64,000 nucleotides of DNA. Origin: Ypsolopha sequella (taxonomy: Eukaryota; Arthropoda; Insecta; Lepidoptera; Ypsolophidae). Positions within the stretch are counted from its first letter, which is position 1. Every line of letters starts with the position of its first letter. The stretch is from the NCBI GenBank assembly GCA_934047225.1, contig OW203987.1:1825501-1889500 (forward strand). The letters run 5' to 3'. Below, one piece after another: positions 32,225 through 44,800 of this stretch. The notes below the pieces were generated by a model. The model did no database searches and was not told where the DNA came from. It saw only the letters and a list, made by a program, of their open reading frames with translations. The position numbers were made by a program, and so were the translations under genes.

Positions 32225-34516
32225 ATGGATAAGTTTGTTTTAAAAACTTCACGAAAACCCATTGAGAAAACTGCACAAATACAACCGCCTACTAATTTTA
32301 ATAATAATGCTGCAAAAACCACTAACAAACCTAACATTCACTCCAAGTCACCCACACCAGGACCATCTTCCAGAATTGACCCCATAGTAGACACGACACC
32401 CGAAACATCGACTATAACAGAACTCGAGTTAGTAACACAACTAGCTAGCGTTTGTGATTCCTCGAACCAACCTGAGCTACTTGAACCCAATAAAGATAAA
32501 GTTAGCAAGAAACGACGAGCGAGTTACAATAACGAACCCGAGAAGAAAAGAGTTACGCCTGCTGCACCCACCGTCTTTAATGAGAACTGGCTTCATGATA
32601 ATCACTTTAAAAATTGGCTCCAAAAATTTAAGTATAACTCGGGCAACACGGTAGCTTATTGTAAATTTTGCTGCTCTTCGTTACAATGTCATAGATCAAT
32701 TTTAGTAAGACATGCAAGCTCCTCAAAACATAATTCAATAGTTAGAGACGCGTCAACGAGTAAGTCAATTCCTAAACTACTGAGACCGTCACCACTTGAA
32801 GAGCAGACGAGGAGAGCTGAATTAAAATTGACATCTTTAACAGCGACAAAAAATTTGCCATTTAACTTATTAGAGACTTTGACGCCCTTGATGTCGGATA
32901 TTTTTCCAGACTCAGCTATAGCTAACAACATGAAACTCAGTCGGACCAAAGGCCAGGCTATGTTGACTCAAGTTTTAGGACCTGAATTAAAGAAAACAAT
33001 GATTGATCAACTAAAGAAACCCGGAACTTATTTCAGTATAATCATCGATGAAACCACTGATATCACTGTTACAAAACAATGTGCAATGGCTGTCATTTAT
33101 TTTGATGGCAATACAAACAAAGTTGAAACAAGCTTTTTCGAAATTTACGAAGTGACTGATGGTACTGGTCAAAACTTATATTTTGAAATGATGGCACGCC
33201 TGGAAAAGGAGAATATACCATTTGAAAATGTCGTCGGTTTTGCATCTGATACCACCAACTCTATGGTTGGAAAACACAACTCCGTGTTCAGTCATCTAAA
33301 AGAAAAATTACCTCACATAGCTTGTGTGAAATGCTCGTGCCACAGCATTCATTTGGTGGCTTCAAAAGCAAGCGCTATTCTTCCGCGCAATATTGAAGAC
33401 ATGCTCAGAAATGTGGGCTCACATTTTAATCGAAGTGCTCTACGTCAGAAACGATTGCAGGAATTACAAAATTTCTTCCAAGTGGAAATTCACAAAATTT
33501 TGAGCCCCTGCACAACAAGGTGGCTATCGTTAAAAGCCTGTGTAGATCGCATTCTCGAGCAAAAAGACGTCCTGAAGGAGTACTTCAAAAATGACTTGCA
33601 AACTGATCCCAGTATCACCACAGAGAACATTTTAATGACCTTAAATAATTCATTTTCCATCATTTATTTGGAATTTATGTCTTACGTGCTAGAATTACTA
33701 AACGACTTTAATAAACTATTTCAAAGTGATAAACCACTGTTACATGAATTAAAACCTCAAGTAGAGAAACTTCTTAGAAACATTGCTGCAAACTACATGG
33801 AATTTTCCTACATAAAACGGACTGACATCTTTAAAGTCGACTACAAAAATCCGGGTAGATTCGTTCCTCTAGAGAAAATTTACCTAGGAGTACTGGCTCA
33901 ACAGTCATTGCAAGATTTAAAAAAAGATCCTAACCCTCCTCCTGATTGTGACATCGATGAGGTTTTAAAAAAGTGTCTCGCCTTTTACATCGAAGCGTTC
34001 AAAGAAATAACAAACAGATTCACTTTCGAAGACCCCCTCTATACGTGCATCGACATAGTTAATCCCAGGATTGCCCAAAAATACAACAACAAAGACCTAA
34101 AAAATGTTTTAGAGAGATTTCCGTTTCTAAAAACACATGTGAACGAACAAGATCTCGTAAATGAATGGAGAGAACACGCTTTCCTTGATCATGAAATCCT
34201 GGGACTATCACCTAACTTATCAGTTGAAGAGTATTGGGGAAAGGTATTCTCTCTGAAGAATGAAATTGGTGGCGAGCTCTTTCCGAATACGAAAAAGGTG
34301 ATGAGTTTGCTTTTGGTGCTGCCCTTCTCCAACGCATGCGTTGAGCGTGTATTTAGCCGACTAAAAAACATTAAAACAGACCACAGAAACAAATTAAAAA
34401 CGAACACAATTTCCGCATTGATGTCCGCTGCCCAAGGAATTAAAGACAATACTGTTAAATTTGAGCCCTCCAAGAAAATGCTGTGCGCTAAATTAGAATA
34501 TAAACTAAGCAAATAA
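32225..34516 (+). CDS. hAT transposase, BED-finger type, intact
   Basis: 763 codons from the ATG at 32225; an in-frame ATG at 32192 precedes an acceptor-like TTTTTTTGGTGGCAG, so the later start is preferred. A BED-type zinc finger lies near residues 120-175 (YCKFC, then a paired His in HASSSKH). The RNase-H-like core follows: IIIDETTD near 275, FASDTTNSMVG near 341, CSCHSIHLV and CTTRWLSLKAC near 430. The C-terminal dimerisation region has SNACVERVFSRLKNIKT near 700. These are the hallmarks of hAT transposases, which excise and paste the element and leave 8-bp duplications, as seen here. There is no stop or frameshift in the frame. Confidence 0.93.
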   Translation: MDKFVLKTSRKPIEKTAQIQPPTNFNNNAAKTTNKPNIHSKSPTPGPSSRIDPIVDTTPETSTITELELVTQLASVCDSSNQPELLEPNKDKVSKKRRASYNNEPEKKRVTPAAPTVFNENWLHDNHFKNWLQKFKYNSGNTVAYCKFCCSSLQCHRSILVRHASSSKHNSIVRDASTSKSIPKLLRPSPLEEQTRRAELKLTSLTATKNLPFNLLETLTPLMSDIFPDSAIANNMKLSRTKGQAMLTQVLGPELKKTMIDQLKKPGTYFSIIIDETTDITVTKQCAMAVIYFDGNTNKVETSFFEIYEVTDGTGQNLYFEMMARLEKENIPFENVVGFASDTTNSMVGKHNSVFSHLKEKLPHIACVKCSCHSIHLVASKASAILPRNIEDMLRNVGSHFNRSALRQKRLQELQNFFQVEIHKILSPCTTRWLSLKACVDRILEQKDVLKEYFKNDLQTDPSITTENILMTLNNSFSIIYLEFMSYVLELLNDFNKLFQSDKPLLHELKPQVEKLLRNIAANYMEFSYIKRTDIFKVDYKNPGRFVPLEKIYLGVLAQQSLQDLKKDPNPPPDCDIDEVLKKCLAFYIEAFKEITNRFTFEDPLYTCIDIVNPRIAQKYNNKDLKNVLERFPFLKTHVNEQDLVNEWREHAFLDHEILGLSPNLSVEEYWGKVFSLKNEIGGELFPNTKKVMSLLLVLPFSNACVERVFSRLKNIKTDHRNKLKTNTISALMSAAQGIKDNTVKFEPSKKMLCAKLEYKLSK

Positions 34517-35191
34517 TAAATATTAATAAAAAAAATATTATAAATTATACAATTTGACCATGACATCCCTATGCAAGGTAACCACCAAATAACTTTGTTA
34601 CTAACCTTTTTAATACATATGTGCATTTTGATATATCATGTTTTCCTTAATGCTTTTTAAATTTAACTGTAGAAGTTGTTGTAGGTGGTAGTAAAAAAAT
34701 GTTTATGCTTACAATAAAAAATCAAGTTCAAACTGTTTTTTTTTACAGATTACAAACGCCAATCGGCCATTCCAAAAGTCAATTAAAATGTTTTCAATAA
34801 AAATTAATAATGAAATGGTATCGAATGTGATAATTTTCAGAAAAAAGGTAATGAATGTTTAAATACAGTATTCTAGTAATTATAATAGTCTTAATGTGCC
34901 TTAAGAAAATTCTTATACATTTTTCTTATAGCAACGTCACCATTAAAAGCTCTACCTACCTAAAATTAAAATTGTATTTTTTTTTTCAGCTCGTCTTTTT
35001 ATAGGAAATGTCGCCAAAATCAGTTAAAAATACTATTGAAAACATAATGATCCAGTTGATTTATAAAGAGATATGTTGATATAAAAATAAAAGGTAAGAC
35101 AATATTTCGGGTACCAAACGGGTATTTCGGGTAATTTTTGTGTCGGTTTCGGACTTTTTCTAGTTTAAGTGCCGGCAACACTGGCGAGCGC

Positions 35192-35491
35192 TGTTGTACG
35201 GAACGGTTGTGTGAGAAACTACGTGTTTGATCGTTCAAAATGGACACACATCCATTCACGCCTTCTTCTCGGACGTTTCGATATATTTTGTTGCAGATGT
35301 AAAAAATAATTACATGCACATAAATAATATGAGCACACTGCGTCCACGAAATCGTCGTCCATCTCCTTTGTTGTCTACCAGCATACTGTGGAGAAAAGAG
35401 TTTGCGAAGCATGTGTGGCAGGTGCGCCAAATGTGTGTACAAAGTCGTCAAAGAAGTGTGCAAATAAGTGTCCACATGTCTGGCGCCGGCT
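35192..35491 (+). mobile_element. MITE 'H', right part of the split copy
   Basis: Continuation of 29844-30047 after the hAT. It ends at the inverted terminus GGCGCCGGCT and is followed by TAA (35492-35494). Confidence 0.88.
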
Positions 35492-35494
35492 TAA

Positions 35495-36870
35495 AACGAA
35501 GTGGTTATATTGTCTTTGTCATGCACATGCACAGCACATGGACGTATAAGAGCTCAATGGCCTGGCTCAGATCATCAGATGTCACGAAATTTGATGATGG
35601 TTGACGGACGATACTTTGGCTTGGACTTAAAAATTCAAACGAGTAAAAACTTTAACAAAGCTTGCGCAAACTTTACATCCGAAGACGAAGATTCCGATGA
35701 AGAAATTTACGCAAATCTTGGAGAGATCCAGAAACTTCGAGTTAGACCACATGGCATAATGTTTTATTCGGCCATGGTACCTATACAAATACGATACACG
35801 TCATAGTGACTGTCGTCGCGTCGGTGCTAGCTATAGGACAAAAGATTACTCTCTAGAAGAAGAGTTCATTTGCTAAGACCCTTTCAAATATAAAGCTAGC
35901 GGCATGGTGAAACATTTAAGCGTTGAAAAGTGGCAAAAAGCTAATGGCAAGTAGATGATATACACAGTACTCAGCTTGAACTAATAAACAATGAAGAGAT
36001 GAAATACAAAGAACAGTTTGCCGGTCCTGGATTGTCCCCCCTTTTGACACTCTTAACCAAAGGTATGTATTATACCTAGGGTGTGTCCTAATTCCGTTAG
36101 AGTTAAATCAATTGCTATATTAATTTAAATTCCATAAAATTTAAAATCACCTACATATTTTGTAGACACATCAATGATTTTTTACTTAAAAATGCTCAAT
36201 AATATTGCCAACTTGTTTTGAGGTTAAATTTGACCAATGTAAGTAAAGTAATTTCTACACATTGTTTTTGCATTGTTCTTTACAGAGGGTCATACTGAAG
36301 AGTCAAAAGATGTGGATCACATGGACTCCGTGAAATGTCTGTCACACAAGCAGGCAGTCCTTTCACTACCAGGAAACAGAAGAGCACCATCCACACAAAA
36401 ACCTGAAGATTTGCTTTCAAACCAAATTCTTTGTGGCATACAAATGAAAAGAAAAATGGAAACAAAATATAACATGAAAATTTATAAGAAAGAAAACAGC
36501 TGATGGAGCTGCATTGGCGAAGCTTTACTAGATATAACAGTGAACACTGTTATCTGCCGCAGATTGGTTTCCCAATACTTCATGATTTTCTTTTTTACAA
36601 ATGAATAAGATTCCTCTAAAGTTCATCTGTGAATTTTGTATTGGTTTCATATACCTAGTTATACTGGGATTAAATCCAGGGTTGGTGTGTCATGCTCCAT
36701 TATCGACACTCTGACCAAATCCAGTGACGTGACTGATTTTAAAATTGACTTTGTCAATATTGGATGGTCTAGTTTTGCCATGTTGTTACATGTTCCCAAT
36801 TTTGCTTGTTTTGTTCTTTGTGTTGCTCTCCTTATCGTAGCTGCAGTATCATATCATCTTTTTTCTTTTG
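35495..36870. other. Unassigned region with weak coding signals
   Basis: An open frame at about 35590-35806 on + has an acidic run (TSEDEDSDEEIYANLGEIQK) that looks protein-like but matches no family I can name. Another open stretch at 36285-36503 follows an acceptor-like TTCTTTACAG. They might be exons of a decayed transposon or an unknown gene. Neither has enough support for a gene call. Confidence 0.35.
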
Positions 36871-38330
36871 TTTAAATATGTTTGAATGATCAGTGATCTT
36901 AAGATCAACTATGTTCATAGGTATAGGCTCTGAAATCCTAGATCTATGACTGTGTTGGTAAATAAGATTTTCTGTGTCAATGTTAAGTGGCCAGACGTAT
37001 TTAGTGTCTCTACTGTAATGAATCACAGTAAGTCTTTGCAAGATTGACACTGTATCCGTATGGCGACTATACATGCCCCCTTATTGACACTCTGACCCAA
37101 CTTTTTGTAGTGGAGTGAAATATGAGTAGAGCAGATGTGAGATTCTGAATCTAGGGATTTAGGTTTAAAGACAAGGAAATTGCTCCCATAGCTGCGGTAT
37201 CATAATCTCCTCTCTTTCGTTTTGTCGAAATGTGTTCATATGACCAAATTGCTCTCTCTATTGTTGCGGTGATATCATATCATCTCCTTTATTTTGTTGC
37301 AATATGTTTGAATGACCAGTGATTTTAAGATCAACTAAGTTCAAAGACCTAGACTCAGAAACCCTAGACCTATGAATATGTTGGTAAAAAAGATCATCTG
37401 TGTCAATGTTAAGTGGCCAGACGTATTTAGTGCCTCTGCTGTGATGAATCACTGTAAGTCTTTGCAGCATTGATACTGTATCCGTACGGCGACTATACAT
37501 CTGTATTTTGACGTGAAATATTGAGCAGAGCAGGATGTGAGATTCTGGAGCTTGGAATTTAGGTTTAAAGACAAAGATGTTGCTCTCATAACTGTGGTAT
37601 CATAATATCCTCTCCTTTGTTTTGTCTAAATGTGTTCACATGACCAAATTGCTCTCCCTATCATAGCGGTGGTATCAATATCATCTCCTTTTTTTGTTGA
37701 CATATGTTTGAATGGCCAGTGATCTTAAAATCAACTAAGTTCAAGACATAGGCTCAGAAACCCTAGACTTACGACTATGTTGGTGAAAAAGATTTTCTGT
37801 GTCAATGTTAAGTGGCCAGACGTATTTAGTGTCTCTGCTGTAATGAATCACAGTAAGTCTTTGCAGCACTGATGCTGTATCCGTACGGCGACTATACATT
37901 TACTTTTTGTAGTAAAGTGAAATATTTAGCAGAGTAGGATGTGAGATCCTGAATCTTGGAATTCAGGTTCAAAGACAAAAGTATTGCTCTCATAGCTACA
38001 GATCATATCCTCCGTATTCTTCTCCCCATCATAGCTGCGGTATCATATCCTTTTTTGTTGAAATATTATTTAATGACCAGTGATTTAATGATCAACCAAG
38101 TTCATAGACCTAGGCTCGAAAACCCTAGCTAGACCTATGACTATGTTGGTAAAAAAGATCTTGTGTGCCAGACGTATTAAGTGTCTCTGCTGTGATGAAT
38201 CACTGTAAGTATTTGCAGCACTGTTACTGTATCTGTCCGGCGACTATACATCAAAATTTTGCAAAGCATTGCAGGATGTGAGATTCTGAATCTTGGAATC
38301 CAGGTTCAAAGACGAAGGTTATCAATTGGC
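36870..38330 (-). repeat. Four diverged tandem units of about 360-430 bp
   Basis: CGACTATACAT ends recur at about 37065, 37490, 37890 and 38240, and matching AATGNNCAGTGAT-type starts occur at about 36885, 37313, 37711 and 38076. In each unit the minus strand has an open stretch beginning MYSRRTDTVS and containing LQRLTVIHHS and TKYVWPLNIDT. It is about 80 codons in the first two units, shortened in the third and broken by TAA in the fourth. Protein-level similarity between units exceeds chance, but I recognise no family. Confidence 0.75.
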
Positions 38331-39050
38331 TAGCGCTTTGAATATGAAACTAAACTGAGTATTTGAGCTTCAAATTTAAAAGATAGTTTTTGCTTTGTTT
38401 AGTGACTTTTAATTTGGTAAAGCTTTGATAATGTTCTAACCCAGGAGTCTCCGAACTTTTTAGCCTAAGTTTATTTAAATTCAATAGTTATACAACAAAT
38501 ACTGCTGCAAAAAATTGCCATCGTAGGTCGGTTGCGACTCGTGCCGCAGATTTCGTGCCCTTTTCTATTTTGGTGTCGATTCGTGCTCCATTCATTATTA
38601 TTAACTATTATTATATTGAGAATACTCCTCGAAAATAGTAAAGTAACAGTTGGTGTAAAAAGTGAATATAGGATAAATTAATCAACAATCTGTTTTATTT
38701 TTATACAATTAACGCTATACAGTACATCAGGGGTGGGCAGACTTTCACTAATGGCGATCTATATCAATAAATTGAGACGACAAGCGATCGACTTGCAATA
38801 AGACAATATTTTTTCATGTTAAATCGTTTATTGTAGGTATTGCGCACATATTACTATTTAAATATACTTTTATTTACAATTAAAGAAGTACAGTTTCTTA
38901 TTATACAAGTTAATAACTAATAACTACTAAAAATAAGTATGAAGCCAATCACATGAACTAAGAGTGTTTTTATCAGTTTTCGGGCCTCTCTGGACCGATT
39001 TACTTAGAGGTCGATGCATGGCACTGCGTATTTTCTGCTAATTTCTCATA
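38331..39050. other. AT-rich stretch with possible hAT termini
   Basis: CCCAGGAGTCTCCGAACTTT at about 38451 and CAGGGGTGGGCAGACTTTC at about 38729 resemble left ends of Charlie-type hAT elements. No matching right ends were found. There is no gene. Confidence 0.4.
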
Positions 39051-41806
39051 GGGGTCAGTCCGCGGTGACGGGTCTGACATTTCAACTTCTAATAGTGTTA
39101 ATATTTTTTAAACGATAATTGTTAAGCACCTGATTTAATCACTTCTCTGGAGATCCTATTTCAATACATGTATACTGAAAAATTAAATATTCTACGACAA
39201 TAAGAAATGAAGATACAATAGATCAAAGCCCTGTGACGGGTTTGACCTCAACTATTAAAAATTTTGCAACCTCTGTCCAAAATTTCCAAAGATTAGCGAA
39301 AGTATTGTGCTATAATTTATAAATCATAATTGAATAAGTAAAGAATAAATTACATAATTTGTATTCTAATCGCATTAACTAAGAAATAATATATTTAATT
39401 TTCTATTAATTGATTGGTTTGTGACGGGTATGACTTGATATCGTGACGGGTATGACAAGTTGAATAAAGTGCTGAAATAAAAGACCTTTTGTGACCTAAA
39501 CTCTATTTTATTCTGTTCACTCTACTTCTCAAACACGTCAACAGGTTGGTTAAACCTATAATAAATGCGGTTTCCTTTCGAAACCAACATCGGGGTGGCT
39601 AATTTTTGTATAATTTGGTCGAATTTTACATCGGAAATGTCATTTTCGGCAACTTTGTACAGTTTGCCCTGATCGTCACATATTCTTAAGTAGGTTATTG
39701 TCATCTCACCTTCTTGATTGTCAATATTATCAACTATACCCGCGTATCGATATTCAACCTTATTGCCGGGAAGTTTTACGAGTACGAAGTCTCCATTGTT
39801 GTACGGATTTTTAAAATGTCCACTGGTTCCTGCATTCTGCATTTCTTCCTCATTATCTTTTCCTTTATCTTTTATCACTCCTTTGCCGGTGTTTCGGATA
39901 TCTTTCCTCTCTACTTCGTTTATATAATTTTTGACTTCTTTTTCTTTATTTGATTCATTTGTTTTGTCTTGACTTGCATATTCACTTTCTTTCTCACTGT
40001 TTTCCTTACGTCGTTTGTAAGCCTTTTTTTCCTCGTCACTCTTCCGTCCCTTTTCACTGTTATCGTTTTCTTCTTCTTTACTGTCTTCCTTACATTCCTC
40101 TTTACTGTTGTTTTCTTCCTTTTCACTGTCTTCCTTGCATCCCTTTTCACTGTTCTCCTTGTCTTGTTCTTCAATGTCTTCCTTACTTTTATCTTCACTT
40201 ACTTCCTTTTGTTCTTCTTCACTGTCGGAGTACACGTCGTTATAATTGACTTTGTTTTTAAACAATGAAGTGGTTTTTGTGGTGGAATATGCTGTTAGGT
40301 TGTAAGTAATATCCTTTCCACCGGAATGCCGGAAGAAATGGTGCTTCTGAATTCCAGGCAGCAAATCCAAATTTTGCCAACGTAGCTGCAACTCTTCATT
40401 AATGTTGTCCGAGTTATAATCATCGGCATCGACGAATAAATATGTGACATCTTTGGAGTTTGCTGTTAAATATTCATAGCAGTCCCATGCTGTGTTGATA
40501 GTGACTTGTCTGGCTTTTATAGCGCTCCAAAGCTTCCGTTTTGCTACTGCACCTAACCCATCTACAGCACCTTTGCCATGACTGGTGGCGAAGAAAGCCC
40601 AGTCAACCTTTACTCCCCAGTCCTCAACACTGTAGTAGATACTGGAGATCGTGTATCTGTTTTTAAATTGTGCTGCGCAGCCTTCAGAAAAAACTATCAC
40701 TTTTACCAAGTCTGTTTTACTTAGTCAAGTGTGTTCAATAATCTTTTTTAAGAAAATCCAAACAGATTTTTTGTCGTGGGACAAATCATTACTTACCACA
40801 ACATAATTGGCTACCTTTTGGGCTTTGCGGATCCACACACAGCATGTGAATAAGGTTACTTGCGGGTGGCGCCAATGGGCGCTTTGTATTTCATCTTGTG
40901 AAATAATTGAAAAATTTTCAGCAAAATCTATTTGCATCACCCCATTAGTATTCGATGTTTCCTGCCTCGACGTTTCGAAAAAACTTGACTGGGCCTTTTT
41001 GACGAAGCAATGAGTTTTGTAATTAGGTAATTGCCCCTCAATTTCTTGCAGCAATTCTTTTCTGGTGCCACGAATTTCCTGAATTTGCAGCCAACCGTCA
41101 GTTGACTTCCCCCATTGCTTCCATTCCGTTTGAGTATTAAGATCCACATTTAATTTTACAACATCCGAAACAACAAAACATGACTGACACTTTCCAGTCA
41201 TACATTGTTCGTTATCAGTGTCACAACATACTGCCTTCAGTAGTTGATAAGGATCAGTTATCATTGCATCCAATGAATCCTTGAGTGCATGGATGAGATA
41301 TTCAAAATTTCCATGATAGACACATACACAAACATTGTGCGGCATTTCTGACATGACCCGCACGTGAAACGGCCTCAGCTCGAAGAACTTGGTTCGCTTG
41401 ATCATCACATTGGGGTGTTTCAGCTTGAACAATGCGTAGACTTCGTCAACCGTCATAACCAAATGCTTTTTAGGAATAGTTTTCTGCCCACCGTCAGCGT
41501 TTTTAACACGGATGACATCTTTTCTATTAGGGGTCTGATGGCTTATATCATCAGATTCATAAAATGCCTGAACCGACTTTATAGTGTCGTCCGTCAGAGC
41601 GTCAGACCTCTTCGGAGCTTTAGTAATAAGATTTTCATTCACCAAGCCTGATGGCAATGTTCGTTTTGCCAGCTCAAGAATAACTGCCTGCGATTTAGTA
41701 GGGCTTGAAGGCAATGTTTTTAGAGATTTATTTACTGCCTTGCTTAAGGTTTGCTTGCATTTATATGAACCCAGAGGAGATATTGCCACCTGTTCTTGCA
41801 GTAAAG

Positions 41807-44800
41807 TAGACCTGTGTCGATCGATCATTTCTTGCGACCCGGGTCGATCGTGACCCGTCGATTAGGTGACTCGATCAAAATGATTCGATCGTTTGATCGA
41901 TCACCCGCAGGTCGGTCACATGACTCACACGTCAAAATATGAGGTTTTATAACGAAAATCTAAATCTGTGTTGTCGTTGGAGAGCTCTACTGACTGATCT
42001 CAAATCGATTACTTTGTTGATTGTGTAATTCTAGTAATTTTAAATAAAATACATTCTAGTTTTGAAAGGAAATTAGCTTTATTGTTAATACAAAAATCTT
42101 TGAAATGTACCTATATTTGAGGATTACAAATCTATAAATTGTAGTTTAAAAATAAAATTTGAGAGGCTTTCTTTGGTTTAAGCGAACTTCTTTTATCAGT
42201 GATCGTCATTCCAGCTTTGGAAAAGATCCTTTCACAGGGAACTGAGGTTGCTGTGACGCATAGTCTGCGCTTCATTAAAATATATAAATGAGGATACAGA
42301 TGTCGGCGATCATTCCACCATTTTAACGGATCATCTGTTCGCTTGATGAGTGGTTCATTGAGATACTTGTCTAACTCTACAATGCTAGCTGCTGTAGGGT
42401 TTCTTACTATCTCGTTTTCGACTTCTTTGTCGAACACCTCCCACATGCTGGAAGTTGAATGTTGTGATTCTGTGTAATTTGTTGCAGGAGTTGATTCTGT
42501 CAACGCCGAGTTTTCATTTTGCTTGAACAAAACGCAAAGTTTCTTTTGCACCGATTTCAAACACTGGTCATATTTGTCAGTACTACTAAACGCATGCTTT
42601 TTAAAGCGGGGATCTAAAAAAGATGCTTCTGCGGCTAATACGTTTCCTTCTATTTCGCGAAATCTATCATGTAGCTGATCTCGTAGTGTCCTCAATAATT
42701 GTACCAATTTATCTGGACCACCTTCAGTTAAATACTTTTCCACGTGCATTTTCATGATTCTTACAAGGACGATTACTTTGGAAATAGAAACTGATTTCTC
42801 GGCGCTCATTTCTTCTGTCACCTCGTAAAATATTTTCAAAACTTCAACACATTTCTGTAGTAGCATCCAACCATCAGGTGTGAGGGTGTTCAATCGGGGT
42901 TGTTCTATGGCTAATATACTTACTACAGCATCTTTTATTTTCAGTAAGCGTGCGAGCATGTCATATGTCGAGTTCCATCTGGTAACTACGCTCTGTTTGA
43001 GTTTAAGAGGAGGCAATTCCATTTGAGCTTGCATAGCTCGCAGTCTGCTGTTGGCTGATGAACTATGTTTGAAATACTGAACTATAGTTTTCACCTGATC
43101 TAACTGTTCTTTGATTGCGTTCAAACCATGTTGAACCACAAGGTTCACAGTATGAGCAAAACAAGGAAAGTGTCGCCATGTTGTTAAATGGACGGCCGCT
43201 ACAATATTGGCAGCATTATCAGTCACCATTCCGGCTATTTTGTGTGAAATGTCCCAGTATGATACTTCACTTGATAAAAAGTTTTGTAGATTTTCTGCAG
43301 TGTGTCGTTCATCAAACTGAGTGCACCCTAACAGAAACGATTTAAGCTCAGTATTTTTATCAATGTAATGAGCTGTTAGAGCTACAAAGCTTACATTACT
43401 GTTCGATGTCCAGCCATCGGTAGTCAGGCATATCGCATCAGCTTCAGAAATCAGGCGTAATACTTTATCTTTGGTGGATTCGTAAAGTTTTGGTATTAAG
43501 CTTGAAGATATAGTTTTCCGAGTGGGCAAAGTGTATGTAGGCAAAATCATATAGAAAAGTACTTTAAACTCCTTTTCTTCTACAATCGCAAATGAGTGAT
43601 AGCCCTTGACTATAAATTTTACAATTTGTTCATCAAGCTGTTTTGATTTACTTACGGGTAACGGCCTCGTAGACTTGGCATAATTTTGAATTCTGGACTG
43701 CACGTGGGCTTGCCTTGTTTGTTTCTCACTTGAAGAAGCAAATCTTGTTTCTCTTGCCGTTGAAGTTGAAGGAACACAATTAACATCTAGCCCTGGATTT
43801 GATACAATAGTTTCTGGGTCAGTGCCTGTTTGCACGGGTGTGTCAGGTTCAGGTCGCGGATTTACACATTGGATTGGTTGTTCTCTCATTTCTACAGTCA
43901 TTGGTTGTTCTATTGACACCGTCCCATGCAATTTTTTTATATGTCGAGTTAAATTTCCGGTGCCACCTCCACTATAGCTGATGACTTTCGAACAGTAATC
44001 GCATTTTGCCTTGTCCTTATTTATTATTGAAAAATGCTTCCATATGTGACTTTTCTTTTTTGCTAAATTTGACATTATTGTAATTAATAAACAATATTAA
44101 ATCCAAGTATCCAAATAGGTAGGTATTAAATTAAAGTAACAAAATAACCACCAGCAGTCCAGCACCACCACAATGTTAGTCAGGTACCTATCTACTTAAT
44201 ATCAAGTTAGTAAGTAAGAATAACGCGTTAAACCATCACCAAATTCATGCAAGTTGCAAAGAAACTTCCAGAAAATAGTTCCACTTCCAGTGTAGGTAAG
44301 TACAATGCACACACAATACTCTAAATCCAAGATTTTCTAGATCGACAGCAAAGTTACAGAACGGGTCGCGGGCGCAGGTCGTACTACGGGCAGTAGGTCA
44401 GAAGGTCACCGGGTAACTGATTGATCGATCTTTGTTTTTGAGAGCTACGCGACCGAGCCCAAACAATAACAAATTCAAGAAGTCCTGGTAATTAAGCCAT
44501 TTTCAGTTCAACTCACGCAGACACCTGTCGAACGAAACCCTTATTGCAAGGATTTAAGCCTTATAGTGGCTTGATTGATTTACGGCTGCGCGCCATCATG
44601 AGATAAACGACGCACCTGCCTGCATGCGAAACGTATTGTGTGTGAGCGAGAGAGACAAATGTAACAACTCGCTTTTACGCACGGCGCGGCAACGCGTGTC
44701 GTGGCAGGTCAAAAATGATCGAATCTTTTTGAGATAGATGATTCGGTCACTCGCGATCATGTTGTGATCGAATCAAAGTGATTCGATCAATCGTGATCGA

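Larger units (their letters stand above)
30048..35183 (+). mobile_element. Apparently full-length hAT transposon, 5136 bp, exact TSD
   Basis: The ends are CAGCGTTGCCGG and, as reverse complement of the right end, CAGTGTTGCCGG. GCGAGCGC lies on both sides (30040-30047 and 35184-35191), a perfect 8-bp duplication. Subterminal parts repeat CGGGTAATTTCGGGTA-type strings at both ends. The element holds an uninterrupted transposase gene at 32225-34516. It may still be active, apart from the MITE (30352-30893) and palindromic repeats it carries in its 5' part. Confidence 0.93.

Noticed and set aside
39714..40268. Phe/Leu-rich membrane-protein-like frames on the plus strand
   Set aside because: They are the complement of the Lys/Glu-rich spacer of the K transposase, which gives hydrophobic codons in the opposite frames.
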